In this document: positions 22,724 to 30,578 of the stretch, one piece after another
How positions within the stretch are numbered: position 1 is the first letter of the stretch
Layout: every line of letters starts with the position of its first letter
Assembly: GCA_017548425.1 (NCBI GenBank)
Contig: JAFZAB010000128.1
Coordinates: forward strand, 1 to 40,600
Origin: Victivallales bacterium
GTDB taxonomy: Bacteria; Verrucomicrobiota; Lentisphaeria; Oligosphaerales; Oligosphaeraceae
Length of the DNA stretch: 40,600 nt
Direction: 5' to 3'
Program-made: the position numbers and the translations under genes
The notes under the pieces: model-generated
Told to the model about the DNA's origin: nothing
Databases searched by the model: none
The model's input: the letters and a program-made list of their open reading frames with translations, nothing else

Positions 22724-22750
22724 TGTTAATTGTTAATTGTTAATTGTTAG
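22724..22750. repeat. Heptamer array TGTTAAT
   Basis: Three TGTTAAT units and a partial fourth (TGTTAG) end at the base before ATG 22751, occupying the whole ribosome-binding region of the next gene. Confidence 0.88.
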
Positions 22751-23650
22751 ATGAAATTGCTGATAACAGGTGCATGGAAGGCGACGGATGAGCAACTAGA
22801 TGCCATCCGCAAGCTTGGCCATGACATTGTCCTTCAGCCGCAGGAAGCGGATCCGCTGGTCTGCCCGGCGGAAGACGTGGAAGGTGTCATTGGCAATGGC
22901 CTCTTTCTGTACCATCCGATTGAGAAGTTCCTAAAACTACGTTACATCCAACTGACGAGCGCAGGATTTGACCGCGTGCCGATGGACTACATTAAAAGCC
23001 ACGGTATCGAAATCCATAACGCACGCGGCGTCTATAGCATTCCCATGGCGGAACATGCCGTGACGGGGGTCCTGACGCTATACCGTCGTTTCCATGATTT
23101 CCATGACTTCCAAAAGGAATGCAACTGGCAGAAAATCCGTGATTTGGAAGAGCTTAACGGTAAGATGGTTGTGATTGTCGGTTGTGGCAACGTCGGAACG
23201 GAATGCGCGAAACGCTTCGCCACTTTTAGCTGTCGTGTCACCGGGGTGGATATCGTTGTCCGAGAAGATGATAACTATCGGCAAATGCTTCCGCTGAAAC
23301 AGCTGGATGACTGCCTGCCGACGGCTGACATCGTCATTCTGACGCTTCCGCTGACCGATGAAACGCGCCATCTCTTGGATGCCCGGCGGCTATCACGGTT
23401 GAAAGACCATGCCGTCATCGTGAATATCGCCCGTGGGGCGGTCGTTGAACAAAACGCATTGGGCAAAGAGCTGATATCCAATCGGTTGCGTGCCGTGTTG
23501 GATGTCTTTGAAGAGGAACCGCTTTCGAAAGACAGTGCCCTCTGGAACCTACCGAATGTCGTTTTGACGCCGCACAACAGCTTCATCGGCGACGGCGATG
23601 CCCAACGCCTTGCAGACGTCATCAAACAAAATCTAATTCATAATTCATAA
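22751..23650 (+). CDS. D-2-hydroxyacid dehydrogenase family protein
   Basis: NAD(P)-dependent D-isomer-specific 2-hydroxyacid dehydrogenase, 299 residues. Coenzyme motif VVIVGCGNVGTECAK (about residues 138-152), catalytic Arg in IVNIARGAVVEQ, Glu in DVFEEEPL, His in LTPHNSF. It is not a copy of the gene at 4516-5484. It lies after the HpcH/HpaI aldolase and could reduce the keto acid that enzyme produces, yielding a hydroxy-acid decoration of the polysaccharide (inference). No Shine-Dalgarno: ATG 22751 follows TGTTAAT repeat DNA directly. The last residues (Asn-Ser-stop) are encoded by AATTCAT repeat DNA. Confidence 0.9.
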   Translation: MKLLITGAWKATDEQLDAIRKLGHDIVLQPQEADPLVCPAEDVEGVIGNGLFLYHPIEKFLKLRYIQLTSAGFDRVPMDYIKSHGIEIHNARGVYSIPMAEHAVTGVLTLYRRFHDFHDFQKECNWQKIRDLEELNGKMVVIVGCGNVGTECAKRFATFSCRVTGVDIVVREDDNYRQMLPLKQLDDCLPTADIVILTLPLTDETRHLLDARRLSRLKDHAVIVNIARGAVVEQNALGKELISNRLRAVLDVFEEEPLSKDSALWNLPNVVLTPHNSFIGDGDAQRLADVIKQNLIHNS

Positions 23651-23783
23651 TTTAGCTAAAAGCCTAAAGTCCAAAGCTTAAAGTAAAATACATGGAGGAT
23701 CCCGCTCCTGCGGGAACATAAAGCAAAATGCCGTGGTTAGTGGTTCGTTTAATTTATAATTATTGCAAGGCAAACATTTAGAA
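23636..23783. repeat. Heptamer remnants and 29-bp dispersed repeat, copy 2
   Basis: AATTCAT x2 (23636-23649) overlaps the dehydrogenase end. Then come AAAGC-type units, a CCCGC-TCCT-GCGGG hairpin (23701-23714), a GGTTAGT remnant, and the 29-bp repeat (23755-23783) that matches 18394-18422 with one mismatch. The gap 23651-23985 holds no gene. Confidence 0.75.
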
Positions 23784-23880
23784 TTGTATCATGATGGAGG
23801 AATGTTTCTATAGGTGAATCCATGATGGATACTACCTTACGGATGGATGATGAATGATTGAAAATACAAAAAGCAATCTG

Positions 23881-23910
23881 TTGACTTGTAGGTAACAAAA
23901 CTAATATTAT
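23881..23910 (+). promoter_or_regulatory. Promoter of the ATPase-nuclease operon
   Basis: TTGACT (23881-23886), an 18-bp spacer and TATTAT (23905-23910), about 75 nt before the ATPase start. Confidence 0.5.
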
Positions 23911-23985
23911 GTTAGGTCTAATGAAAACGTTGGACAGGAGATGAGGTTTTGTTGCATGGAAAATTAGCGAAGAGTCAAAAGCAGA

Positions 23986-25203
23986 ATGCCGGCATATCCT
24001 TATACAATTCATGAATCATTGAAAATCAAAGCCTTAGGGCCACTGTTGGATGTCGTGTTGGACGACATCCGTCCAGTCACCGTGCTTGTCGGCGAGTCGG
24101 GCAGTGGCAAGAGTTTGATTTTGAAGGTTCTGGCGATGATGCGCCATGTCTGCAAAATGGAATTGATAAGGCGGGCCCTCAAGATTTCCGGTGTCAACAA
24201 GACGTCTATCAGCATCCGCAAGGATTCCTATCTGGCTTTTGCCGAAATTGGAAATCTTGTTGGATCCGAGACGCGGATTGGTTATGAATTGTCCTGCAAT
24301 GGCATGCTGAATTGCCAGATATCGTTGGACAAGAAAGGCTTTAGCGTTCATTTGGACGATCGTGCTTCCAATGACGATGCAGGGCCGTTCCTCAAAATCG
24401 CATTTATCAGCGACACTCGCAACTTGCTGGCTTCCTGGGCGCGGAAAGGGGCAAACATACAGTCCAAGATACTGGACAATTATTTTTCTGAAACTTACGG
24501 ACTCTGGGATGAGGCCATGGATGCCAAAAGTTCCACAGAGCAAAGTATCGACTACCTGAATACTAAATTGCTTGTCGGGAAAAATAAAAGCGGGCGGCGA
24601 GATGTTGTCATAGTTAATAAGGCTGGACATAAGACCTTGTTCGAGCATGGAGCTTCCGGCGAAAAGGCTTCCATACCTATCTCGATAATCCTTCGGTATT
24701 TGACCCGTGGGTATGATTATGAACAAGCCGTGCGGCGTTCCTATAAGAGCATCATTCTTGATGCGATGATGGGGGAATCAGAGGGCGGAAAACGGTTTAT
24801 CCCTGGTGATAAGATACTGCCTTTTAAGAATTACTGCCTTTTTGTGCATATCGAGGAACCGGAGTTGAGTCTTGATCCAATGACGCAGCTTCGCTTTGCT
24901 GACGATTTGATGCGCATTATGGATTCAGCCATCGACGCGAGTGCATTGGAAGCCTCAATCATGTTTACGACACATAGTCCTTATTGGATCACCGCACTGA
25001 ACACAATTGCAGAAGAAGGAAAAAATAAGTTTTTGTCTTGGAAACGTCTTGGTGGCTATCTCATTAAAAATGATGGCACGATTGAGTCGCTTAGAGATGA
25101 GGAATCGCATTTGCTCATGACGCCCAACATGGACGAAGCGTCTGAGACATTGGACACGCGTTATAATTCGGCACTTGAAGGAGCTCTCAATGGAAACGAT
25201 TGA
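23986..25203 (+). CDS. ABC-type AAA ATPase (AAA_21/OLD-like), putative defence protein
   Basis: 405-residue soluble ATPase of the ABC/SMC-like class used in many phage-defence and DNA-repair complexes. Walker A GESGSGKS (36-43), ABC-like signature HGASGEKAS (221-229), Walker B CLFVHIEEPELSLDP (284-298) with Glu290/291, H-loop FTTHSPYW (His330). The insert between Walker A and signature (about 55-215) is the variable arm. No TOPRIM domain follows, so this is not a complete OLD nuclease. The partner gene overlaps its 3' end by 14 bp and encodes a small putative PD-(D/E)XK nuclease. ATG 23986 has only a weak site upstream. I infer an ATPase-gated nuclease system; the trigger and target are unknown. 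Confidence 0.85.
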   Translation: MPAYPYTIHESLKIKALGPLLDVVLDDIRPVTVLVGESGSGKSLILKVLAMMRHVCKMELIRRALKISGVNKTSISIRKDSYLAFAEIGNLVGSETRIGYELSCNGMLNCQISLDKKGFSVHLDDRASNDDAGPFLKIAFISDTRNLLASWARKGANIQSKILDNYFSETYGLWDEAMDAKSSTEQSIDYLNTKLLVGKNKSGRRDVVIVNKAGHKTLFEHGASGEKASIPISIILRYLTRGYDYEQAVRRSYKSIILDAMMGESEGGKRFIPGDKILPFKNYCLFVHIEEPELSLDPMTQLRFADDLMRIMDSAIDASALEASIMFTTHSPYWITALNTIAEEGKNKFLSWKRLGGYLIKNDGTIESLRDEESHLLMTPNMDEASETLDTRYNSALEGALNGND

Positions 25204-25666
25204 TGTCAGCGGCTTTGGAACGCTTTCGGTGTCGATCGTGACCATACGGAAGCCGGGGCAGTCCTATACGTGTCATGAGGAGCATGCTTCTCTTAATGTG
25301 CAGAATGATGTTTTGGCAGATATAGCTTTTGTGAAGCTCGACAAAGGTTATTATCCTGACGGAAATGCATGCGATTATAGTATTTCATCCCAGACTGAAA
25401 GCCCTATTGGATTTCTCTTGGAATTGAAAGGACGTGACATGGAGCATGCGGTTGAGCAATTAGGGAACACTCTTCAACGATTAAAGGATAGTCGCGTTAC
25501 CGCTCTTTATCAAGAGGCTTCTGTTGTTGCAAGTGGAGCGCAGAAAATTCCGACAGCTAAATGGCAGAAGCTTCAGCAACAGTTCTTTAGTGCAAATAGA
25601 GTTCGCCTTAATCGTTATGCGAATAAGGGGACGGTATTGTTTTCCAAGACGATAGCCAAGAAGTAA
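25190..25666 (+). CDS. Putative PD-(D/E)XK-like nuclease partner of ATPase
   Basis: 158-residue protein of no recognised named family. Its centre shows the order expected of a PD-(D/E)XK core: Asp62 in ACDYSIS, then Glu78-Leu-Lys80 in GFLLELKGRD, then Gln90 in a following helix (HAVEQLGNTLQRL). This would be a small Mg-dependent nuclease domain with an N-terminal beta part and a basic C-terminal tail (NRVRLNRYANKG). ATG 25190 has GAAGGAG (25177-25183) 6 nt upstream and lies 14 bp inside the ATPase gene, so production is tightly coupled. The catalytic assignment rests on pattern and spacing only. Alternatives are a non-catalytic regulatory subunit or a toxin of another fold. Confidence 0.72.
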   Translation: METIDVSGFGTLSVSIVTIRKPGQSYTCHEEHASLNVQNDVLADIAFVKLDKGYYPDGNACDYSISSQTESPIGFLLELKGRDMEHAVEQLGNTLQRLKDSRVTALYQEASVVASGAQKIPTAKWQKLQQQFFSANRVRLNRYANKGTVLFSKTIAKK

Positions 25667-25683
25667 CCTTTTTTGAATTTTGC

Positions 25684-25810
25684 TTTGCTTTAAGCTTTTA
25701 ACCTTAAGCCTTTAGCTAAATTGTTAATTGTCAATTGTTAATTCAGCATTCAGCATTGCCTATAGGCCATCAGCCATACGCAATAAGCCATCAGCACCGC
25801 CTTCGGCGGC
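25684..25810. repeat. Heptamer mixture and CCGCC-TTC-GGCGG hairpin
   Basis: Degenerate GCTTTAA, TTAATTG, GCATTCA and GCCATAA units, ending in CCGCC-TTC-GGCGG (25797-25809). The same ending occurs at 30579-30593. There is no U tract here, so termination is doubtful. Confidence 0.75.
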
Positions 25811-25833
25811 TCCTTACCACTCACTAAATAAAT

Positions 25834-25861
25834 TTGACATTTTTAAAAGGGAATGTATATT
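25834..25861 (+). promoter_or_regulatory. Strong promoter of the antitoxin-GNAT operon
   Basis: TTGACA (perfect -35, 25834-25839), a 16-bp spacer and TATATT (25856-25861). Confidence 0.75.
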
Positions 25862-25863
25862 TG

Positions 25864-25894
25864 ATGGTATCATTCAATAAGAGGAGGATACCAT
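25864..25894 (+). promoter_or_regulatory. Inverted repeat over RBS and start codon (operator or mRNA switch)
   Basis: ATGGTATC (25864-25871) and GATACCAT (25887-25894) are perfect 8-bp arms with 15 nt between. They begin just after the -10 box and end in the start codon, enclosing the AGAGGAGG ribosome-binding site. They could be an autoregulatory operator, or an RNA hairpin that hides the start. Confidence 0.6.
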
Positions 25895-26090
25895 GGCAAC
25901 ATCAAGCATATTTGCTGATTTTACAATAAGAGACAAGAAGACGGCTCGCGCGTTCGTCAAGGCGATGGAGGTGTCGGAGAAAATACCGCCTCAAAAAAGG
26001 ACGGTGGATTTCCAATTTGTCGAATCTCCTGAGGAAATCAAGAAAGTCGCCGATGGGATTAGAAAGAATCGAAATGGCAAGAGGGCGTGA
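25893..26090 (+). CDS. Small antitoxin-like protein paired with GNAT toxin
   Basis: 65-residue protein, short N-terminal strand (SSIFADFTI), then a basic helix (DKKTARAFVKAMEVSEK) and a C-terminal charged helix ending in RKNRNGKRA. I do not recognise a named antitoxin family, but size, charge and position directly before a GNAT-toxin-like gene fit a type II antitoxin. It has a strong ribosome-binding site (AGAGGAGG, 5 nt spacing), a near-consensus promoter, and a perfect inverted repeat over the start region suited to autoregulation. The GNAT gene starts 3 bp after its stop. Its partner is interrupted, so it may now be an orphan antitoxin. Confidence 0.72.
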   Translation: MATSSIFADFTIRDKKTARAFVKAMEVSEKIPPQKRTVDFQFVESPEEIKKVADGIRKNRNGKRA

Positions 26091-26093
26091 CGG

Positions 26094-26432
26094 ATGGCTT
26101 TCCGCATAGTCAATCTGCTGGATTTGCTTCAGAAGGCGAGTCTGGGTGACGTCCATGATTTTTTGTGTACGTTTTCCTGCCCGCTGAACACTGAAATCGA
26201 GGATTTCATCAAGAACAAATCCATTGATTTTTCTCGACAGAAGATATCAATTACCCATTTGGTGCTGAATGAACAGGATGAACTTGCCGCTTTTTTCTCT
26301 CTGACGCAAAGGTCGATAGATGTAGGATGTGACAAGTTGAGTGCGACAATGCGGAAAAAGCTGATGCGCCACGGCATCTACAATGCAGACACTAATAGTA
26401 TTCAGGCGTGCGCCTATCTGATTGCTCAGTAA
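26094..26432 (+). pseudogene. GNAT acetyltransferase (TacT-like toxin), N-terminal part before in-frame TAA
   Basis: First 112 residues of a GNAT-family acetyltransferase. It has the segment ISITHLVLNEQDELAAFFSL (fold strands of the N-terminal half) and reaches the start of the acetyl-CoA region (ACAYLIAQ), where functional relatives continue with a hydrophobic residue and then GKN. Here an ochre TAA (26430-26432) follows, and the frame continues unchanged with Gly-Lys-Asn. This looks like a single-base nonsense change (for example TTA to TAA), not a frameshift. Family members of this type (TacT/AtaT-like) acetylate aminoacyl-tRNAs. The truncated part lacks most of the acetyl-CoA site and should be inactive unless the stop is bypassed. 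An AGAGGG site precedes ATG 26094. Confidence 0.8.
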
Positions 26433-26693
26433 GGAAAAAATTCGAATTCCGCAGTGCATGATTGTCCTTCTGGTGATGCGCTGATGGAGATGGCTTTTTC
26501 TGTTCTAGTAAAAGTCCAGCACAACATAGGCGGCGGAGTGGCGTTTCTTGAATGTGAGGATCGCCCAAAACTGCTTGATTTCTATCGGAATGCCCACAAC
26601 AATTTTCAACTATATGGCGAACGAGAGACTGAAGACGGCTTGAAGTATCACCAACTCATGCACATTTTCAACGAGAAGACATTTGCAAACTGA
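26433..26693 (+). pseudogene. GNAT acetyltransferase, C-terminal part after in-frame TAA
   Basis: Same reading frame as 26094-26432, continuing GKNSNSAVHDCPSGDALMEM and then the GNAT C-terminal half: IGGGVAFLECEDRPKLLDFY (strand 5 and the conserved Leu-Glu-Cys), and FQLYGERETEDGLKYHQLMHIF with the family Tyr-His-Gln ending. A GTG at 26454 could restart translation 21 nt after the stop but has no clear ribosome-binding site. Without the stop the protein would be 199 residues, normal for the family. Confidence 0.8.
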
Positions 26694-26754
26694 AATTTTG
26701 TCGGTTAGTTGTCAGCTTTTAGTGTATTCAGTGTTTTCTGTAGTTTTCTAAATA

Positions 26755-26948
26755 ATTCAGCATTTTGAATTTAGCATTCAGCATTTGCCATAAGCCATAA
26801 GCATTGCCTTACAGGCGATATAAACGTAGCTGGCGGTAAATGCCGCTCGGGCCTTGGAGAGGCCCAATTCGAGTAACCCCTGGCGGAAGCCAGGGGTGAA
26901 CGCTTCCCCATAACGTCGGCCCTGAAAGGGCCGAATATTACCAGCCAT
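26755..26948 (+). repeat. Structured dispersed repeat, copy 1 (three hairpins)
   Basis: After GCATTCA/GCCATAA units, hairpins follow in order: GGGCCT/AGGCCC (26849-26865), ACCCCTGGC/GCCAGGGGT with GGAA loop (26876-26897), CGGCCCT/AGGGCCG with GAA loop (26917-26933). The flanks GCTGGCGGTAA (26829 onward) and TTACCAGC (to about 26945) pair around them. The frame phrases TCGAGTAACCC and GGGCCGAAT recur in copy 2 at 30288-30400. No gene is seen in 26694-27136. Confidence 0.8.
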
Positions 26949-26964
26949 TTTCGTGGAACTATAA

Positions 26965-27140
26965 CCTAAATTGTTAACTGTTAATTCATTAGAACCACGA
27001 ATACCACGAATTCACACGAAGCTTTTGACATTTACCTAAACTGTTAATTGTTAATTATTAATTGTTAATTCTGTATTTCGCTTTCAGCTTTCAGCTTTCA
27101 GCTAAATTGTTAATTATGCATTATGCATTATGAATTATGA
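26965..27140. repeat. Heptamer arrays TTAATTG, GCTTTCA, ATTATGC/A with a start codon
   Basis: CCACGAA phrases, TTAATTG units, GCTTTCA x3 (27080-27100), ATTATGC x2 and ATTATGA x2 (27113-27140). The units place ATG at 27116, 27123, 27130 and 27137, covering all three frames; 27137 is the glycosyltransferase start. Confidence 0.88.
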
Positions 27141-28117
27141 ATTCGAAACCTTTGGTTTCAATCATCATTCCCGTCTATAACGTCGAGAAATATCTGGACA
27201 AATGCGTCGCCTCCGTCGTTAACCAAACATACACCAATCTCGAAATCATTCTTGTTGAGGATGGATCGCCCGATAACTGTCCCGCCATTTGCGATGCTTG
27301 GAAGGAACGGGATCCACGAATCAACGTCATCCATCAGCAGAACGGCGGCTTGTCACACGCCAGAAACGAAGGTCTGAAAATCGCCACTGGTGAGTTCATC
27401 GGTTTCGTCGATAGCGATGATTGGATTGAGCTGAACATGGTTGAGGTTCTAATGTCGGCTCTGTTGGAGACGGATGCCGACATTGCATCATGTTGCTTCC
27501 AGAGTGAACGAGAAGGTTCAGAAGCCATTATAAACAAGTCGATTCCCCAAGAAAGAATCTTCTATTCATCTGAAGAGGCTCTGGAGAAGCTGTTTAAAGG
27601 AAGGCGATTCATCCAGAATGTCGTTTGGAATAAAATCTATCGCCGGACAACCATTACAAATAATTTGTTTCCAGTTGGGAAATTATATGAAGATGGCTTA
27701 TGGACAGCCAAAGCTTTAGGAAATGCTCGAAAAATAGTCTGCATTGATTGTCCTCTCTGTCATTATTTATATAGGCCTGAAAGTTTGTCTCATGATGCTC
27801 GACAAAAACAAAAGAGGTTTGAAGACGAGCATGAGATGATTGTGCAACGGATTGAATATATCCATGAACACAATCCAGCGTTGGAGAAGTGGGCGATTTT
27901 AAAACTACAAGACTTTTGTTGTCGAGAATACATCGATATAAGTATCCATTATAATCATCTTGATACAGATCATTCAATCCGCCGTGATTTGTATCGACAA
28001 TTCTGTCAGCATAAGCCAGTGATCACTCTGGATTCTGACAATATTGGCAGGAACATCGGCCGAATCCTCTTCTGGATATCTCCTAAACTGCTTTTGAAAA
28101 TCATGAATCTTTTTTAG
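27137..28117 (+). CDS. Family 2 glycosyltransferase
   Basis: Inverting GT-A glycosyltransferase (GT2) adding a sugar from a nucleotide-sugar to the lipid-linked polysaccharide repeat on the inner face of the membrane. 326 residues; SIIIPVYNVEKYLDKCVASV at the N terminus, EDGSPDN, GLSHARNEG, and the metal-binding FVDSDDW (about residues 91-97). The acceptor half has NVVWNKIYRR and YEDGLWTAK, with its catalytic-base-type ED. It ends in a weakly hydrophobic tail (LFWISPKLLLKIMNLF). The start ATG 27137 lies in ATTATGA repeat DNA with no Shine-Dalgarno; the sequence from residue 5 fits the family start exactly, so this start or one very near it is right. Confidence 0.92.
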   Translation: MNSKPLVSIIIPVYNVEKYLDKCVASVVNQTYTNLEIILVEDGSPDNCPAICDAWKERDPRINVIHQQNGGLSHARNEGLKIATGEFIGFVDSDDWIELNMVEVLMSALLETDADIASCCFQSEREGSEAIINKSIPQERIFYSSEEALEKLFKGRRFIQNVVWNKIYRRTTITNNLFPVGKLYEDGLWTAKALGNARKIVCIDCPLCHYLYRPESLSHDARQKQKRFEDEHEMIVQRIEYIHEHNPALEKWAILKLQDFCCREYIDISIHYNHLDTDHSIRRDLYRQFCQHKPVITLDSDNIGRNIGRILFWISPKLLLKIMNLF

Positions 28118-28119
28118 GT

Positions 28120-28330
28120 TAAGAAAACCACAGATTTTTTAACCACAAAATACACAAAAAGTCACGAAAATCAGTCCACAGAAAACACTGAATAAACAGA
28201 AATGCCTCACCGCAGGAGCCGACAAAATCAGAAGAATTTTGGTACGTATATGAAATCTATAGAGAAGAGAATTCCAACGGCTGCCTGCGGCTCGGCGGTT
28301 ATCGACCGCTGCGCGGAGCTATTTTTCAAT
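28120..28330 (+). repeat. Composite dispersed repeat, copy B
   Basis: AACCACAGATT/AACCACAAAATACAC phrases, then AATGCCTCACCGCAGGAGCC (28202 onward) and a GGCTGC-CTGC-GGCTCGG hairpin region to about 28330. It matches copy D (34395-34670) in the opposite orientation over about 125 bp, and copy A in part. Confidence 0.78.
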
Positions 28331-28680
28331 TACTAATTAACAATTAACAGTTTAGCTTAAAGTTTATAGCAAATACAAACCGCTTTTCGCGGAGCTAAAA
28401 GTCGAAAGCCTAAAGCTGAAAGCAAATTCATCACGAATCATTGACCAAGGACTTCAAGCTTCCTCATGACATTGTTTTCACTTGCGCGAAGCGTGACGAA
28501 CCGCCGAGCAGACGGAGGCCAACCGTTTCACGGAGCTAAAAGCTTAAAGCTGAAAGCTTAAAGCAAATACAAACTCCTTGGCTAATTGGCCGACGTCTGC
28601 GAGGCTTCTGTTTTTTCCGTGTGTTCTGTGGACTTCCTTAATATTTCGTGTTCATTCGTGTCAATTCGTGGTTCTATCAA
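28331..28680 (-). repeat. Heptamers and composite dispersed repeat, copy C (inverted)
   Basis: TTAACAA and TAAAGC-type units (28331-28440), then an inverted composite copy: 28452-28509 is the reverse complement of 22620-22677 (about 54 of 58 bases), and 28600-28677 carries the TTCGTGT/TTCGTGG phrases. The likely GTG start of the next gene (28658) lies inside these phrases. Confidence 0.78.
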
Positions 28681-30250
28681 TAGCCTGAAAAACATCCTAG
28701 ACGAACGGAAAGACCTCAGGCAATACCTCTTCAAGCGTGGGTTCTTCCTGAACGATCGATCTGACATCGATCTCCAATCGTTCCCGTTCTACAATCAGTG
28801 GAAAACCACACCCATCGGATGTTATACCGCCTATGTGCATGAGTGTCAGAAGGTAAGCGTTTTTGAAAAAGACAACCGCTTCTTCTTCCTCTTCGGCCAT
28901 GCCTATAATCCATTCACCATGGAGATCGACGAGACGTCGATACTCTCTCGAATCGCGGATGTCTATCAGACGGAGGACTATTGGGAACGTATCAATGAAA
29001 TAACCGGTGTCTTTATTTATGGAGTAGTTTGTGGAAAACAAGTAGAGTTCATTACAGATCCGTCGGGAATGCAATCGTCCTATTATGGATTGGTTGATGG
29101 ACATTTCTACATCACGTCTCATGTCCAAATCGTGGGGGATTTGCATGATGATCTGCAGATGAACGACTTGACCAAGGAGCTATTGCAATATAAATACTAT
29201 TACAGAGTCCTGGGCGCCTATCTTCCGGCAGACATGACAAAGTTCGATGCCGTAAAGCGCATCGTCCCGAACATCGACTATCGATACGACGGAAAGAATG
29301 TCACCCACAAGCGTTTCTGGCCGACAAAGAATCTGTCACCAGCCGTTGAACAGGACGATTACGAAAAGGTCATTCATGATGCGGCTGAGATTCTGAAGAA
29401 CAGCATGCAGCTGGTCGCCAGAAAATGGTCGAAACCATATATCTCGTTGAGTGGCGGTATTGATTCCAATACAACCTTTGCCGCCGCTAATGGAATCTAT
29501 GATCATTTCAAGGCGTTCAGCTACATCTCCGCTCCGAAAGAGGCGATTGATGCCGCCGCCGCGGAGAAAATCGCCAGACGTTTTCATGTGGAATGGCTTC
29601 GCTTCCAAATCCCGTCAAGCAATGAGGACGTAAAGGACTTCAAGGAGATCAAAGCGATCATCGACCATAACAACGGCTACATCGTCAGACACTACGACAA
29701 TGAATACCGCAAGCGGATTATCCTGATGCGGCAGCTGGATTGCGATGTGGAAGTGAAATCATGGGTGTCTGAAGTCATCCGCGCCTATTGGTATAAGCAC
29801 TATGGTCGGTCGACCATGCCGCCGCTTTCACCGAAGCTGTTCCGGAATCTCTACAAGATTTTCATCTTCAATCGCCGTCTAGCCCATAAGATTGACGACG
29901 TATTCGACAAGTATATCCAAGACTTTGAATATGAAACCATTCCGGATGCCTATCTGCCGGCCGACATGCATAAAGTCGAAGTTGCCTTGGGCAGTTGGGG
30001 AGGCATGGGCACGTCCGAAATGAAAATGTATTCGGACATTACCTATATTTATGACAATCGAAAGTTCTTTGATTTGCTGTTCAGAGTCCCATTGGACAAA
30101 AGGATTTCAGATAAGCATCATCTGGATATGAAAAAGATTTTGAACAAAGAACTTTATGATATGCATATCCGGGTCGTCAATTTGAAGGAAACAAAAACAA
30201 GAGCCTTTCTCCTGAATATCATTTTCAACCTTAATCGGATTTTGCCATAA
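28658..30250 (+). CDS. Asparagine-synthetase-like ATP-dependent amidoligase, no glutaminase Cys (copy 1)
   Basis: 530-residue protein of the AsnB/beta-lactam-synthetase superfamily. The N-terminal half (to about 245) has the Ntn glutaminase-like fold (FFLFGHAYNPF, EITGVFIYG, DPSGMQSSYYG, HVQIVGDLH) but no initial Cys nucleophile, so glutamine cannot be its ammonia source. The C-terminal half has the PP-loop SLSGGIDSNTT (about residue 265), which adenylates a carboxylate. It resembles its paralogue at 32724-34328 over the whole length. That paralogue places the true start near 'NSLKNILDERKD'; the best codon is GTG 28658, inside dispersed-repeat DNA. The upstream frame to TTG 28586 is translated repeat. 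Likely role: forming an amide on a uronic acid or other carboxylate of the polysaccharide (inference). Confidence 0.82.
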   Translation: MSIRGSINSLKNILDERKDLRQYLFKRGFFLNDRSDIDLQSFPFYNQWKTTPIGCYTAYVHECQKVSVFEKDNRFFFLFGHAYNPFTMEIDETSILSRIADVYQTEDYWERINEITGVFIYGVVCGKQVEFITDPSGMQSSYYGLVDGHFYITSHVQIVGDLHDDLQMNDLTKELLQYKYYYRVLGAYLPADMTKFDAVKRIVPNIDYRYDGKNVTHKRFWPTKNLSPAVEQDDYEKVIHDAAEILKNSMQLVARKWSKPYISLSGGIDSNTTFAAANGIYDHFKAFSYISAPKEAIDAAAAEKIARRFHVEWLRFQIPSSNEDVKDFKEIKAIIDHNNGYIVRHYDNEYRKRIILMRQLDCDVEVKSWVSEVIRAYWYKHYGRSTMPPLSPKLFRNLYKIFIFNRRLAHKIDDVFDKYIQDFEYETIPDAYLPADMHKVEVALGSWGGMGTSEMKMYSDITYIYDNRKFFDLLFRVPLDKRISDKHHLDMKKILNKELYDMHIRVVNLKETKTRAFLLNIIFNLNRILP

Positions 30251-30287
30251 GATTAAGTAGCTTTAGGACTTACACAAATAGCATTAT

Positions 30288-30400
30288 GAACAAAAGGCCT
30301 TAAAAAGCCAAACTCGAGTAACCCATGGTCGAGTGAAGCGAGACCATGGGGCATATCCCTAAAACAGCGGCCTTGATGGGGCCGAATTATCATTGCAAAT
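30288..30400 (+). repeat. Structured dispersed repeat, copy 2
   Basis: Same frame phrases as copy 1 (TCGAGTAACCC 30314-30324; GGGCCGAAT about 30379). The middle hairpin here is CCCATGGTC/GACCATGGG (30322-30330 with 30342-30350) and the last CGGCC/GGCCG (30368-30372 with 30380-30384). The stems differ in sequence from copy 1 but stay paired. The gap 30251-30729 has no gene. Confidence 0.78.
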
Positions 30401-30578
30401 CTGCTATTACTGTGTTGCTCAAAGTTTTTTTGATGAAAAAAGCATGTTGTGCAAAGGATTTCGTTTCCCAGCAATGGGATTCCGTCGCGTAGCGACATCG
30501 CACGTAGTGTAAGCCATATAATAATTATGAATTATGCATTATGCATTGCCCATAAGCCATAGGCCATTAGCCATAAGC

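Noticed and set aside
28586..28657. TTG-started N-terminal extension of the first Asn-synthetase-like gene
   Set aside because: The extension is translated repeat DNA, and the paralogue at 32724 starts near the point reached by GTG 28658.
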